From Pyxidicoccus trucidator (lineage in GTDB: Bacteria; Myxococcota; Myxococcia; Myxococcales; Myxococcaceae), in the NCBI RefSeq assembly GCF_010894435.1, contig NZ_JAAIXZ010000001.1:1456322-1520321 (forward strand): a stretch of DNA of 64,000 nucleotides. Direction: 5' to 3'. Every line of letters begins with the position of its first letter. Positions within the stretch are counted from its first letter, which is position 1. Positions 17,135 to 25,165 of this stretch are shown piece after piece. The notes under the pieces were generated by a model. The model had not been told where the DNA came from, made no database searches, and saw only the letters and a list, made by a program, of their open reading frames with translations. Both the position numbers and the translations under genes were made by a program.

Positions 17135-18589
17135 CTACGGCGAGGTGTAGTTGATGTTCAGCGTGTACGTACCGGCCGTGTAACCGCGCACGCCGATGTA
17201 CGCGCTCGTCTGGCCCGCCGGCACGGTGACTTCGCACGTCTCGGCCGCGCCGCTGAGGTACGGACGGCAGGCGTAGCTGGTCGTCGTGGGCGCCGAGCCG
17301 AACTGCACGTACAGGTCCGGGTCACCCGTGCCCGACATCACCACCTTGAAGGTGGTGCCGGCCAGCACGGAGTACGCGGGGAGGTTCGTGACGCTGCCCG
17401 AGGCCACGCTGCCGGACTTCGTGTCCGTCTTCGGCGTACCGGTGCCGCCGGTGCCGGGCTTGGTGTAGTTGATGGTCAGGTTGAAGCTGGCGGCGGTGTA
17501 GCCGCGCACCATGATGTACGCGCTCGTCACGCCCGCGGGCACCGTCACGTTGCACGACTCGGCCGCGCCGCTGAGGTACGGACGGCAGGCGTAGCTGGTC
17601 GTCGTGGGCGCCGAGCCGAACTGCACGTACAGGTCCGGGTCACCCGAGCCCGTCATCGCCACCGAGAAGCTGGTGCCGGCCACCACGGAGAAGGGACCGT
17701 AGTGGGTGTTCGCGCTCGCCGCCACGGAGCCGGAGCGGGTCTCCGTGGTGGGGGTGCCCGTCGGGGGCGGCGTGCCACCCGGAGCGCCGTAGAGCGCCTG
17801 GATGCCCTGCGTGTCCTTGGCGGTGATGACCAGGTCACCCGACTGCGAGCCGTTGCACTGCGGGTAGTGCATGACGGACGCGGAGTCGTACGTGGTCAGC
17901 GCGCGCCAGTTGTTGTCCTCGAAGCACGTGCCGGACTCGGGGCGGGTGTGCTCGTGGCGGAAGCCCAGCGTGTGGCCCAGCTCGTGGCGCAGGATGCCCG
18001 TCAGCGTCCACGGCGACGTGTTGCCGAAGGCCGTGTTGTCGATGAGCACGTTGCGGTTGGCGCGCGAGTCGTTCGGGAAGAACGCGCGGGCCAGGTACTG
18101 GCCACCCGAGTTCACCGGGCGCACGTCGAACACCACGTTGTTGTTGCTCGCGGTGCAGCTGCCGTTCTGCGCGCTCACGTAGACGAACTTCACGTCGCCC
18201 GCCGCCTCCCAGGCGGCCGCCGCGCTGGCCATCTCCGTCACCGCCCTGGCGTGGTTGGTGCCGAACGTGGTGCTCACGCAGTAGGTGATGTTCTTCTTCG
18301 CCGTGTCGCTCCACTTCGCGTCCACGCCACCCGCCGTGTGGACGATGAGCTGGCCGTTCTTGACGTTGTTCTCGTAGAACTCGCGCAGCAGCTTCTCGGA
18401 GGCGAACGTCGTGTCGCCGTCGGCGATGAAGATGCCCGTGTCCGGCTCCTGGTACACCAGGGACAGGAACTGCTCCCACGACATGCCCTGACCGGTGGTC
18501 TCGGGAGTGGGGGTGGTGCCTTCGCTGCCGCCGCAACCGGCGAGCAGCGCGAGGCCCGCGAGGGCGCCGACGAACTTGGACTGGGTCAT
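17135..18589 (-). CDS. Secreted M57-like zinc metalloprotease with two PPC domains
   Basis: 484 residues. A lipoprotein-type signal ends at LLAGC. The catalytic domain carries H202-E203-L-G-H206 followed by H212 (HELGHTLGFRH), the extended zinc motif of HEIGH/M57 peptidases, and a VMHYPQC Met-turn-like segment. Two C-terminal pre-peptidase (PPC) beta-domains follow, each with DPDLYVQFG and ending in a NYT motif; such domains are usually clipped or help secretion. The two PPC domains are nearly identical at DNA level. The start at 18589 has an AAGGAAG ribosome site. It probably serves predatory or nutritional proteolysis. Confidence 0.9.
   Translation of the reverse strand: MTQSKFVGALAGLALLAGCGGSEGTTPTPETTGQGMSWEQFLSLVYQEPDTGIFIADGDTTFASEKLLREFYENNVKNGQLIVHTAGGVDAKWSDTAKKNITYCVSTTFGTNHARAVTEMASAAAAWEAAGDVKFVYVSAQNGSCTASNNNVVFDVRPVNSGGQYLARAFFPNDSRANRNVLIDNTAFGNTSPWTLTGILRHELGHTLGFRHEHTRPESGTCFEDNNWRALTTYDSASVMHYPQCNGSQSGDLVITAKDTQGIQALYGAPGGTPPPTGTPTTETRSGSVAASANTHYGPFSVVAGTSFSVAMTGSGDPDLYVQFGSAPTTTSYACRPYLSGAAESCNVTVPAGVTSAYIMVRGYTAASFNLTINYTKPGTGGTGTPKTDTKSGSVASGSVTNLPAYSVLAGTTFKVVMSGTGDPDLYVQFGSAPTTTSYACRPYLSGAAETCEVTVPAGQTSAYIGVRGYTAGTYTLNINYTSP
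17240..17646. repeat. Pair of 89-base direct repeats inside the metalloprotease gene
   Basis: Positions 17240-17328 and 17558-17646 are identical over 89 bases, offset by 318 bases. They encode the same core of the two PPC domains. Perfect identity at silent positions points to recent duplication or ongoing gene conversion. Confidence 0.85.
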
Positions 18590-18945
18590 GGACTTCCTTG
18601 ATGGGAAGAAGGGAGCCCCGCGCCAGAGCACCCCCCGTGCCAGCGCCCAACCCATTGCCATTACTAGGTATTACAACCAGCCCTTCAGCGGCTCCGGTGC
18701 ACCGATACTCCAGGAGTACCCGCGAATTCGTAAACCCTGCTTACGATTTGGCACCAAAGCCGAGCGACTCTAAGTACTTACCCGTATTTCGGAAGCCGAT
18801 CTGAAACAGGACAAGCCGGATGTAAAAGTGAAACCGACCGAGACAGTTTTCTGCCCCAACGTCTCGAAAAGCGGCGGCCCGGCGAAAACGGACCCACCCC
18901 GGTGGCCCACGGCCAGAGAGGTCCGGTGGCTGCCGCGCCGCCCCC
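18590..18945. other. AT-richer non-coding stretch upstream of the metalloprotease
   Basis: 356 bases without a credible gene, clearly lower in GC than the flanking genes. On the minus strand it must hold the metalloprotease promoter and leader; a TAATAC-like -10 candidate lies near 18666-18671, without a good -35. A TAAGTACTTA palindrome occurs near 18772-18781. Open frames here have poor codon bias. No RNA gene was recognised. Confidence 0.5.
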
Positions 18946-19056
18946 TCAGCCGAAGACGGCGACCAGGGTGAGGACGACGAAGGCGACGAACACGAACCAC
19001 GCCGCGGCGTAGTCCAGGTCGCTCTCGTGGAGCAGGTGGTTGAAGTCGAGTCGCAT
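18946..19056 (-). CDS. 36-residue single-pass membrane microprotein
   Basis: It encodes MRLDFNHLLHESDLDYAAAW followed by one hydrophobic helix (FVFVAFVVLTLVAV) ending FG. The acidic, histidine-containing N-terminus and a single helix make a classic small membrane protein. A GGGGA lies eight bases before the ATG. The predicted topology and clean codon bias support it despite its size. It has no recognised family. It lies between the metalloprotease and the TPR lipoprotein on the same strand. Confidence 0.5.
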   Translation of the reverse strand: MRLDFNHLLHESDLDYAAAWFVFVAFVVLTLVAVFG

Positions 19057-19189
19057 GGCGGTGGTCCCCGGTGGAAATCCCCTTCAATGGGGCTACGGGA
19101 GACGGCGCCAGGTGATTGCGCGGGCACGGCGGGCGCTGCGCCCCCTGGGACGCCCGTGTGACGGGCGGCGGGGGCGGGGCTCCGGGGGA

Positions 19190-21013
19190 CTACAGGCCGA
19201 CGAGGGCCTCCGGGCGGTTGAGCCCCCGCGCGCGGCCGAGCGGCTGGAGGATGTCCGCCGGGGGCGCGTCCGCGGTGAGCAGCAGCGCGCGCACGGCCGT
19301 CTCCACCACGTCCTCGGCGCCGGGACGCACCATGCCGCGACGGGCGTCCTCCACGCGCTTGCCGCGGTAGGTGTCGAAGCGCGCCTTCACCCGCCGGGCG
19401 AGGTCGGCCACCGCCTTGTCGCCCACCTCCACGCGCAGCTCCAGCTCGTTGCGCAGCTGCACCGGGTCCGCGAGCACGCCGTAGCGGTCATACCCCTTGT
19501 GCGCCACGTCCTCGTGCGCCACCGCGTAGTCCTGCGTCTGGGGCGCCACCACGCCGGAGTCCTTGAGCAAATCCTTCATCACCGCGGTGACGGAGGCCGT
19601 CACGGTGAGGCGGTGCAGCTGCACGTCGTAGACGAAGTCCGAGTACATCGGCTCCTCCACGGTGACGGGCTCGCGGAAGGCGGTGTCGCGGTTGCGCTGC
19701 ACTTCGATGCGCTGCGCCTCCGACTTGTCGAGCGCCGCCTCCAGCGCCTTCTCCTTCTCCTTCACGGCGGTGGCCTTCTGGACGAGCAGCAGCTCCTCCT
19801 GGGCGCACGCGCCGCTGGCGCAGCGGGAGGGGTTGCACTCGCCGGGAAGCTGGCCGGGCTTCTCCGCCTCCCGGGCCGCCTCGCCGCACTCCTGCAGGGC
19901 CTCGCGGCACTCGCGGCGCTCGCGCTCCCGGCAGCGCTCCGCGCCTTCGCGCACCGTGAGCAGCTCCGCCTGCATGCGCAGGTACTCGCGCAGCGCCGCC
20001 GCCTGCTTGCGGTCTGTCTCCTCCATCGTCCGCTCCGCCTGCAGCAGCTTGCCCTCGAAGCCCGCGCGGCGCGGGTTGGGCACGGAGCGGTTGCCGGCCA
20101 GGTAGCGCTGCGTGCGCTGCGAGTCCTCCGTCACCTTCAGCGGCAGCACCCGCTCCAGCGACAAGTCCAGCCGCACGCCCTCGCGGCCCTCGGGCGCTTC
20201 CGTCACCACGCGCAGGGGCAGCTGCGTGGGCAGCATCGTCGCCAGCCGGCCGGCCGCCAGCCGCTGCGCCACGTCCGGCGCCCCGGCCCGGTCCTCCACC
20301 GGCGCGGTCACCACCAGGAAGGCCACCTCGTCACGCAGCTTCTGCCGCACCGCCTCGGCCCGCTCGCGCGCCGCCGTGGCGCCCACCCGCTCCTGGTCCG
20401 CGCGCACGTACGCCACCAGCGCGTTGCCCAGCTTGCCCGCCTTCTCCAGGCTCTCGCCGGTGCCGAACCAGCGCTTCGCCCACGCCACCTGCACCCCGTC
20501 CACGCCCCGCTTCGCGGCCGCGTGGTCCGGCGCCACCGACAGCACCGCGTCGAACTCGGTGCGCGCCTCCTTCAGCCGCTCCTCCTTCAGCGCCTTCTGG
20601 CCCACGGCCACGCGCGCCTCCAGCGTCTGGCCCAGCAGCTCGCGCGCCGGTACGTTCTCCGCGTTCAGCTCCAGCGCGCGCACCAGCCGCTTCATCGCGC
20701 CGTCCAGGTCGCCCCCGGCATGGAGGCTCCGGGCCTCCTCGAGGACCCCGTCGCTCCACGCGTTGCGCACCTTCGTCAGCTTCACCTTCACCTCGGACGC
20801 CTCGGGGTCCGCGGCGAGCGCTCGCAGGTAGGCGGCTTCAGCATCCGCCCACTTCTGCTGCTGACTGGCGGCGTCGCCCTCCTTCACCGCGCGGGAGAAG
20901 GCGGTGCAGCCCGTGAGGGCAAGCAGCGTGGCCAGGGCCAGGGCTCCCAGCCAGCGGTGGGACGAGGCGGGAGCGGAGCGGGGGCTTCGGGGGAGGACAG
21001 GCACGGCTCGCAT
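19190..21013 (-). CDS. TPR-containing lipoprotein
   Basis: 607 residues. A long signal sequence ends at the lipobox LLALTGC. TPR-like helix pairs follow (WADAEAAYLRALAADPEAS, LDGAMKRLVRALELNAENV, LKEARTEFDAVLSVAPDHA). The middle section is beta-rich, followed by a cysteine-rich helical segment (RCRERERRECREALQEC) and a C-terminal beta/helix domain (EEPMYSDFVYDVQLH). It is probably anchored at the outer membrane facing the periplasm, acting as a scaffold. No exact family was recognised. The start at 21013 gives an n-region of about 20 residues, slightly long; no better start is available before the lipobox. Confidence 0.78.
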   Translation of the reverse strand: MRAVPVLPRSPRSAPASSHRWLGALALATLLALTGCTAFSRAVKEGDAASQQQKWADAEAAYLRALAADPEASEVKVKLTKVRNAWSDGVLEEARSLHAGGDLDGAMKRLVRALELNAENVPARELLGQTLEARVAVGQKALKEERLKEARTEFDAVLSVAPDHAAAKRGVDGVQVAWAKRWFGTGESLEKAGKLGNALVAYVRADQERVGATAARERAEAVRQKLRDEVAFLVVTAPVEDRAGAPDVAQRLAAGRLATMLPTQLPLRVVTEAPEGREGVRLDLSLERVLPLKVTEDSQRTQRYLAGNRSVPNPRRAGFEGKLLQAERTMEETDRKQAAALREYLRMQAELLTVREGAERCRERERRECREALQECGEAAREAEKPGQLPGECNPSRCASGACAQEELLLVQKATAVKEKEKALEAALDKSEAQRIEVQRNRDTAFREPVTVEEPMYSDFVYDVQLHRLTVTASVTAVMKDLLKDSGVVAPQTQDYAVAHEDVAHKGYDRYGVLADPVQLRNELELRVEVGDKAVADLARRVKARFDTYRGKRVEDARRGMVRPGAEDVVETAVRALLLTADAPPADILQPLGRARGLNRPEALVGL

Positions 21014-21354
21014 CTTCGGGGAAAGCCCTCACCGGGTGAAGACTTCCACCATGAGCCCGCCCGCCCTCCTGCCCGGGAGCAGAGCGCGCCCGGGCGCTGG
21101 CCAGGCCTGGCTGTCCACCTCCAGGAGCGCCGCCTCCGGTGCCCTCCCTTCAGGACCTCCGCCGCACCGTTCCGTGTCGCCACTCTTTGCTTCCACCACC
21201 GCATATCGGTAGGGTCCAACCCACCCCAACTGGGTACCTGCCACCTCTGCCCACTGGGAAAATTACAGTTCCATTGCTGATATTCGTCTCTGCTGTATAC
21301 ATCCAGCGCGTTGGGCTGTAGCGCACTGCCCCACACGTCTCCGTGGACCCCGGC

Positions 21355-22227
21355 ATGGAACTCGCTCCCCGAATGGTGTCTTCGCAACCCCGGCAGGTGG
21401 TGAGGACGGTGCTCCGCGAGGCCCTGGACAGCCAGCTTGGCGGCGAGGTGGTGGTGAAGTCCTCCACCCTGTCCGGGCGCATCTTCGTCGTGGCGCGGAA
21501 GGTGGCCTGGGTGGCCATCACCGGCCCCGGCGCCACCAACTTCGCCTCGGTGCTCGTCCAGGAGCGGCAGGTGAGCCGCGAGGACCTCGAGCAGGTGGTG
21601 GCGGAGTGCCGCAAGAGCGGCGGCAACTTCTGCGAGATGCTGGTGTCCTGGGGCCTGCTGCCCTGGGACAGCGTCCGCGAGCTGCTGCGCCGCCACCTCA
21701 CCAGCCAGTTGGAAGCCCTCCTGTCCCTCCGGGACGCCCAGGCCCTCTTCGTTCCCCAGCACCGCACCTACTCCAGCCAGCTGACCTTCAACCTGGAGGA
21801 GCTGGCCCCTCCGGTTTCATCGCCCCCCACCCCGAATCAACTCCTGGAAGAGAGAGTCAACATGGCGAACGTGAAGCAGTCCCTCGAGGAGTCGCTGAAG
21901 ATTGACGGGGCCTTCGCGGCCTGTCTCGTGGACTCGAAGAGCGGCATGAGCCTGGGCAGCATCGGCGGCAGCGCCACCTTCAACGTGGATGCCGCGGCCG
22001 CGGGCAACACCGAGGTGGTGCGCGCGAAGCTGAAGACCATGAATGCCCTCGGCATGAAGGACCGCATCGAGGACATCCTCATCACGCTCGGCGAGCAGTA
22101 CCACGTCATCCGCCCGCTCTCGACCAAGGAGGGCCTGTTCCTCTACCTCGCCCTGCACCGGGCCAATGCCAACCTGGCCATGGCGCGCTTCAAGCTGGCG
22201 GACATCGAGAAGGCGCTGAGCCTCTGA
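21355..22227 (+). CDS. Roadblock/LC7-domain protein with N-terminal extension
   Basis: 290 residues. Residues 170-290 form a roadblock/LC7 module (SLEESLKIDGAFAACLVDS, then a DIEDILITL-like core), the fold of MglB and other small-GTPase regulators. Residues 1-160 resemble DUF4388 or GspE-N-like effector domains (LLSLRDAQALF, GGNFCEMLVSWGLL). An internal ATG at 21862 (codon 170) with purine-rich AGAGAG upstream falls exactly at the start of the roadblock module and could yield a free 121-residue form. A GTG at 21343 is an alternative upstream start. Myxobacteria use roadblock proteins in polarity control; a role here is inferred. Confidence 0.78.
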   Translation: MELAPRMVSSQPRQVVRTVLREALDSQLGGEVVVKSSTLSGRIFVVARKVAWVAITGPGATNFASVLVQERQVSREDLEQVVAECRKSGGNFCEMLVSWGLLPWDSVRELLRRHLTSQLEALLSLRDAQALFVPQHRTYSSQLTFNLEELAPPVSSPPTPNQLLEERVNMANVKQSLEESLKIDGAFAACLVDSKSGMSLGSIGGSATFNVDAAAAGNTEVVRAKLKTMNALGMKDRIEDILITLGEQYHVIRPLSTKEGLFLYLALHRANANLAMARFKLADIEKALSL

Positions 22228-22243
22228 GCCGCTGAGCTTCTGA

Positions 22244-22265
22244 GCCGGGCTCCCGCGAGCCCGGC
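22244..22265 (+). terminator. GC-rich hairpin after the roadblock gene
   Basis: A perfect nine-base stem (GCCGGGCTC / GAGCCCGGC) with a four-base loop starts 17 bases after the stop codon. There is no T-run, so efficiency as an intrinsic terminator is uncertain, but the position fits. Confidence 0.5.
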
Positions 22266-22496
22266 GCCGCCTGCTCGCTCTCCGTGCTGGAAGCCGCGCC
22301 TGTCCGCCAGCATGAGCCCCGCCGTCTGCGCGTGGTTACCTCGCCCGTTACACAACGCTGCCTTCTGCTGGCCCCCATGAGGCGGACCTCGCACGTCACG
22401 CGGGCCGCCCGGGATGCGTCGGGAATGACGCGACGCAACAGCCGGTAGAGGAACACAGCACTCAGCAGCACCCACGAGGGGGGCGAGAGAGTCACC

Positions 22497-22733
22497 ATGT
22501 CCTGTCCACAGCCACGTCCCACCCAGTTCCGTCTGCCCCTGCGGGCAGAGACCTTCTCCATCGAAGAGCACCGCAACGTGCACTGCCGCTTCTACGGCGG
22601 CTGCATCGACGTGGCGGTGAAGAAGGACTGGGACAGCTTCACCTGCGCCAAGTGCCCCCTGTTCCACCAGGACCGGGCGCCCGGCGCGTCCTCGTACGCC
22701 TTCAACCAGCCCGCCGACTCCGGCCGGCCCTAG
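22497..22733 (+). CDS. Small cysteine-rich hypothetical protein
   Basis: 78 residues. A central cluster H-C-RFYGG-C followed by C-AK-C provides four cysteines, a probable metal site. The purine stretch GAGAG lies upstream of the ATG. About 260 bases of sequence without a gene separate it from the roadblock terminator. No signal peptide. I recognise no family; a zinc-stabilised small cytoplasmic protein is the most that can be said. Confidence 0.65.
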   Translation: MSCPQPRPTQFRLPLRAETFSIEEHRNVHCRFYGGCIDVAVKKDWDSFTCAKCPLFHQDRAPGASSYAFNQPADSGRP

Positions 22734-22942
22734 TCTGGCCGGTCGCCAGCGGGGCGGGCCCTGGTGAGCTGCCACGGCGCGCCGCCCCACGGCCCCGCAT
22801 CGCGCGGCCCACGTTCCGGCCCCGGGCTGTGTACCAGCCCACGAGTCCCTGCGCTCCCGAGGTAGTGGGCGGCGGGCGCACGGCACCACAGCTTCCCCGT
22901 CAACCTGCTCGGGCCCGGTGTACCGCCCGGAGGGGAGGCACC

Positions 22943-23866
22943 ATGCTCCGCCAGCTGCTGCTGTCCGACTTCGGGAGCGAGGGGCCCACCGCTGGCCATG
23001 GGTGGGCGCTCGTTCAGGCGGAGTTTCCCACCGTGGGGATAGGTCCGCTGGCGAACGGCCGGGGCTCGCGCGTGCTGCGCCTGGACGTGTCCGAGTGGGG
23101 CTCGCTGGACTTCGACCCCTTCACCTGGGACGAGCGCGTCTTCGGCGCGGCGGAGAGCTCCGAGCAGCTCGCCCTGCACCTGGAGGGCGCGCGGGGCGAG
23201 GCGCTCGTCATCGCCGCGCTCGAAATCCTCACCCGCTACCAGGGCCTCGTGGGCCGCCGCAACGAGGCCTCGTCGATACGCGTCTTCGACCGGCTGCTGG
23301 CGCGCCACCGCGCGCTCCATGACCTGCACCTGCCGGGGGTGCGCGCGGACTACCAGCACGCGCTGGACGCATGGCAGTGGGCGCTGCGGCTGCGCCCGGA
23401 AGCGGACCTGGCGGTGCAGGCCGCCGCCCTCTTCCATGACGTGGAGCGGCTGGTGCCCGGAGCGGACCCGCGCGGCGAGCACCCGGCCCCGGGCTGCCAG
23501 GCCTTCAAGGGCGCCCCTGCGGCACGGGGCGCGGCGCTGACGTGCGAGGTGCTGGAGGAGGTGGGCGCGGACACCGACACCTGCCAGCGCGTGCGCAACC
23601 TCGTGGCGAACCACGAGCGCCCCGACGGGGACCCGGACTTGGCGCTCATCAACGACGCGGACGCGCTGTCCTTCTTCTCGCTGAACGCGTCCGGCTTCAT
23701 CCGCTACTTCGACCCCGAGCACAGCCGCCACAAGGTGGCGAACACGCTCGCGCGGCTGCGCCCGGCGCAGCTCCGCCGGCTGGGGCAGATGCGGCTGGCC
23801 CCCTCGGTGAAGGTCCTCCTGGACGCGCAGCTCTCCTCCATCCCCTGCTCCGGGGGCGAGGCCTGA
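22943..23866 (+). CDS. HD-domain protein (DUF4202-like)
   Basis: 307 residues, with a very strong ribosome site (GGAGGGGAGG) before the ATG. The HD metal motif is visible: an upstream histidine in DYQHALDAW, then H165-D166 (AALFHDVERL), and later N-DADALSFF, an arrangement of HD-superfamily phosphohydrolases. The first 90 residues have no recognised motif. The protein is cytoplasmic and presumably a metal-dependent phosphohydrolase; the substrate is not known. It is followed after 121 bases by the FRG-domain gene on the same strand. Confidence 0.75.
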   Translation: MLRQLLLSDFGSEGPTAGHGWALVQAEFPTVGIGPLANGRGSRVLRLDVSEWGSLDFDPFTWDERVFGAAESSEQLALHLEGARGEALVIAALEILTRYQGLVGRRNEASSIRVFDRLLARHRALHDLHLPGVRADYQHALDAWQWALRLRPEADLAVQAAALFHDVERLVPGADPRGEHPAPGCQAFKGAPAARGAALTCEVLEEVGADTDTCQRVRNLVANHERPDGDPDLALINDADALSFFSLNASGFIRYFDPEHSRHKVANTLARLRPAQLRRLGQMRLAPSVKVLLDAQLSSIPCSGGEA

Positions 23867-23987
23867 GGCGTCGTCGCCATGTCAGGGTGAGCCCGCCTTT
23901 GCTCCTGCCTCCCGCCACCCGTTGGGATAGAGGTGCCCCAGCGCCGTGTTCTACCGGGTGAAACACGGGCGGAGGGAGGGGCACCCC

Positions 23988-24776
23988 ATGCGGGAGCTGC
24001 GGGTCAACACGTGGCTGGAGCTCCAGGACGCCCTCTTCGCAGACTCCTGGAACGAGGCGCTGGGACGGCACCGCCCCAGCTTCGTCTTCCGGGGCATGCC
24101 GCACGTGGAGCACGACCTGTCCACCGCCCTCAACCGCAAGGGCATGTTCGTGCGACAGGAGAAGGACCTGCTGCGCGCCTTCCGCAAGTACGCGCACGCC
24201 AATGCCCAGCAGCAGATGCAGTCGCTGTGGGACTGGCTGGCCCTGGCCCAGCACCACGGGCTGCCCACGCGGATGCTGGACTGGACGTTCAGCCCGAATG
24301 TCGCGCTGCACTTCCTCACCGAGGACACCGACCTGCGGGACCAGGACGGCGTGGTGTGGTGCGTGGACTACCGCGAGACGAACCGCCTGCTCCCGAAGCC
24401 CCTGAAGGCCCAGCTTCGGCGGGAGGGCGCGGACGTCTTCACCGGGGAGATGCTGGCCGCCGTGGCCGGGGACCTGAGCGCCTTCGACCGGATGGCGAAG
24501 CACCCCTTCGTGCTCTTCTTCGAGCCGCCCTCGCTGGACGCGCGCATCGTCAACCAGTTCGCCCTCTTCTCGGTGATGAACGGGCCCGCGCTGCGCCTGG
24601 ACGAGTTCCTCCAGGACCAGAAGCAGGGCGTGCGCCGGCTCATCATTCCCGCCGCCCTGAAGTGGGAGGTGCGCGACAAGCTGGACCAGGCCAACGTCAC
24701 CGAGCGCGTGCTCTTCCCGGGCCTGGACGGGCTGAGCCGCTGGCTGCGCCGCTACTACAGCCCGCGGCCCCGCTGA
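23988..24776 (+). CDS. FRG-domain protein
   Basis: 262 residues. The FRG core is clear: FVFRGMP near residue 28, then a long helical stretch, WLALAQHHGLPTRMLDWT (the second conserved FRG block) and NVALHFL. FRG proteins are often found near phage-defence and toxin genes, but biochemical activity is unknown. The ATG at 23988 follows GGAGGGAGGGG; an earlier GTG at 23946 is less likely. No partner effector is adjacent: the neighbours are an HD-domain protein and a small membrane protein. Confidence 0.85.
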   Translation: MRELRVNTWLELQDALFADSWNEALGRHRPSFVFRGMPHVEHDLSTALNRKGMFVRQEKDLLRAFRKYAHANAQQQMQSLWDWLALAQHHGLPTRMLDWTFSPNVALHFLTEDTDLRDQDGVVWCVDYRETNRLLPKPLKAQLRREGADVFTGEMLAAVAGDLSAFDRMAKHPFVLFFEPPSLDARIVNQFALFSVMNGPALRLDEFLQDQKQGVRRLIIPAALKWEVRDKLDQANVTERVLFPGLDGLSRWLRRYYSPRPR

Positions 24777-24786
24777 GCGCCCGCGC

Positions 24787-24996
24787 CTATGTCCGCGCGT
24801 GGCGGGGGTTGTTGTAGTCCAGGGCGAAGGGGTCGTTCATGGTGGTGTCCCCCGTCAGCCCGGCGGCCTGCTGCTGCTCGGTGAGCTCGCGCAGCTCCTT
24901 CTCGTGCTTGTTGCCGACGGCGCCGCCCACGATGACGGCCAGGATGAGGCCGTAGAAGATGACGACCCCGAGAAGAGTGAATCCCAGAAGCAACAT
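24787..24996 (-). CDS. Small single-pass membrane protein
   Basis: 69 residues. One N-terminal membrane helix (MLLLGFTLLGVVIFYGLILA) is followed by a charged helix (KHEKELRELTEQQQAAG) and an Asn/Pro-rich tail. The start at 24996 begins directly at the helix. Its stop is ten bases from that of the convergent FRG gene. Function unknown; it could be a small regulator or subunit of a membrane complex. Confidence 0.6.
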   Translation of the reverse strand: MLLLGFTLLGVVIFYGLILAVIVGGAVGNKHEKELRELTEQQQAAGLTGDTTMNDPFALDYNNPRHART

Positions 24997-25165
24997 GCGG
25001 TGAACCTCGCTGTCGGGGACCGCGCGTCGGTGACGGGCGGCCACGTTGACCTCACCCCGGCAAGGTGTGTCTTCCCGACGTTCGCGGCGCTGCCTCCCCG
25101 GACGCTCGCCGGGCGGCCGCCCGCCGCTCCACCGGGCAGGCGACCAGGCGCCGAGCGGGCAGGCC

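Noticed and set aside
17240-17646. The 89-base repeats as a mobile element or CRISPR remnant
   Set aside because: Both copies lie inside one reading frame and encode equivalent PPC-domain segments; two copies without spacers do not form an array.
18770-18785. TAAGTACTTA-type palindrome as a transposon end
   Set aside because: It is isolated, with no matching partner or transposase nearby.
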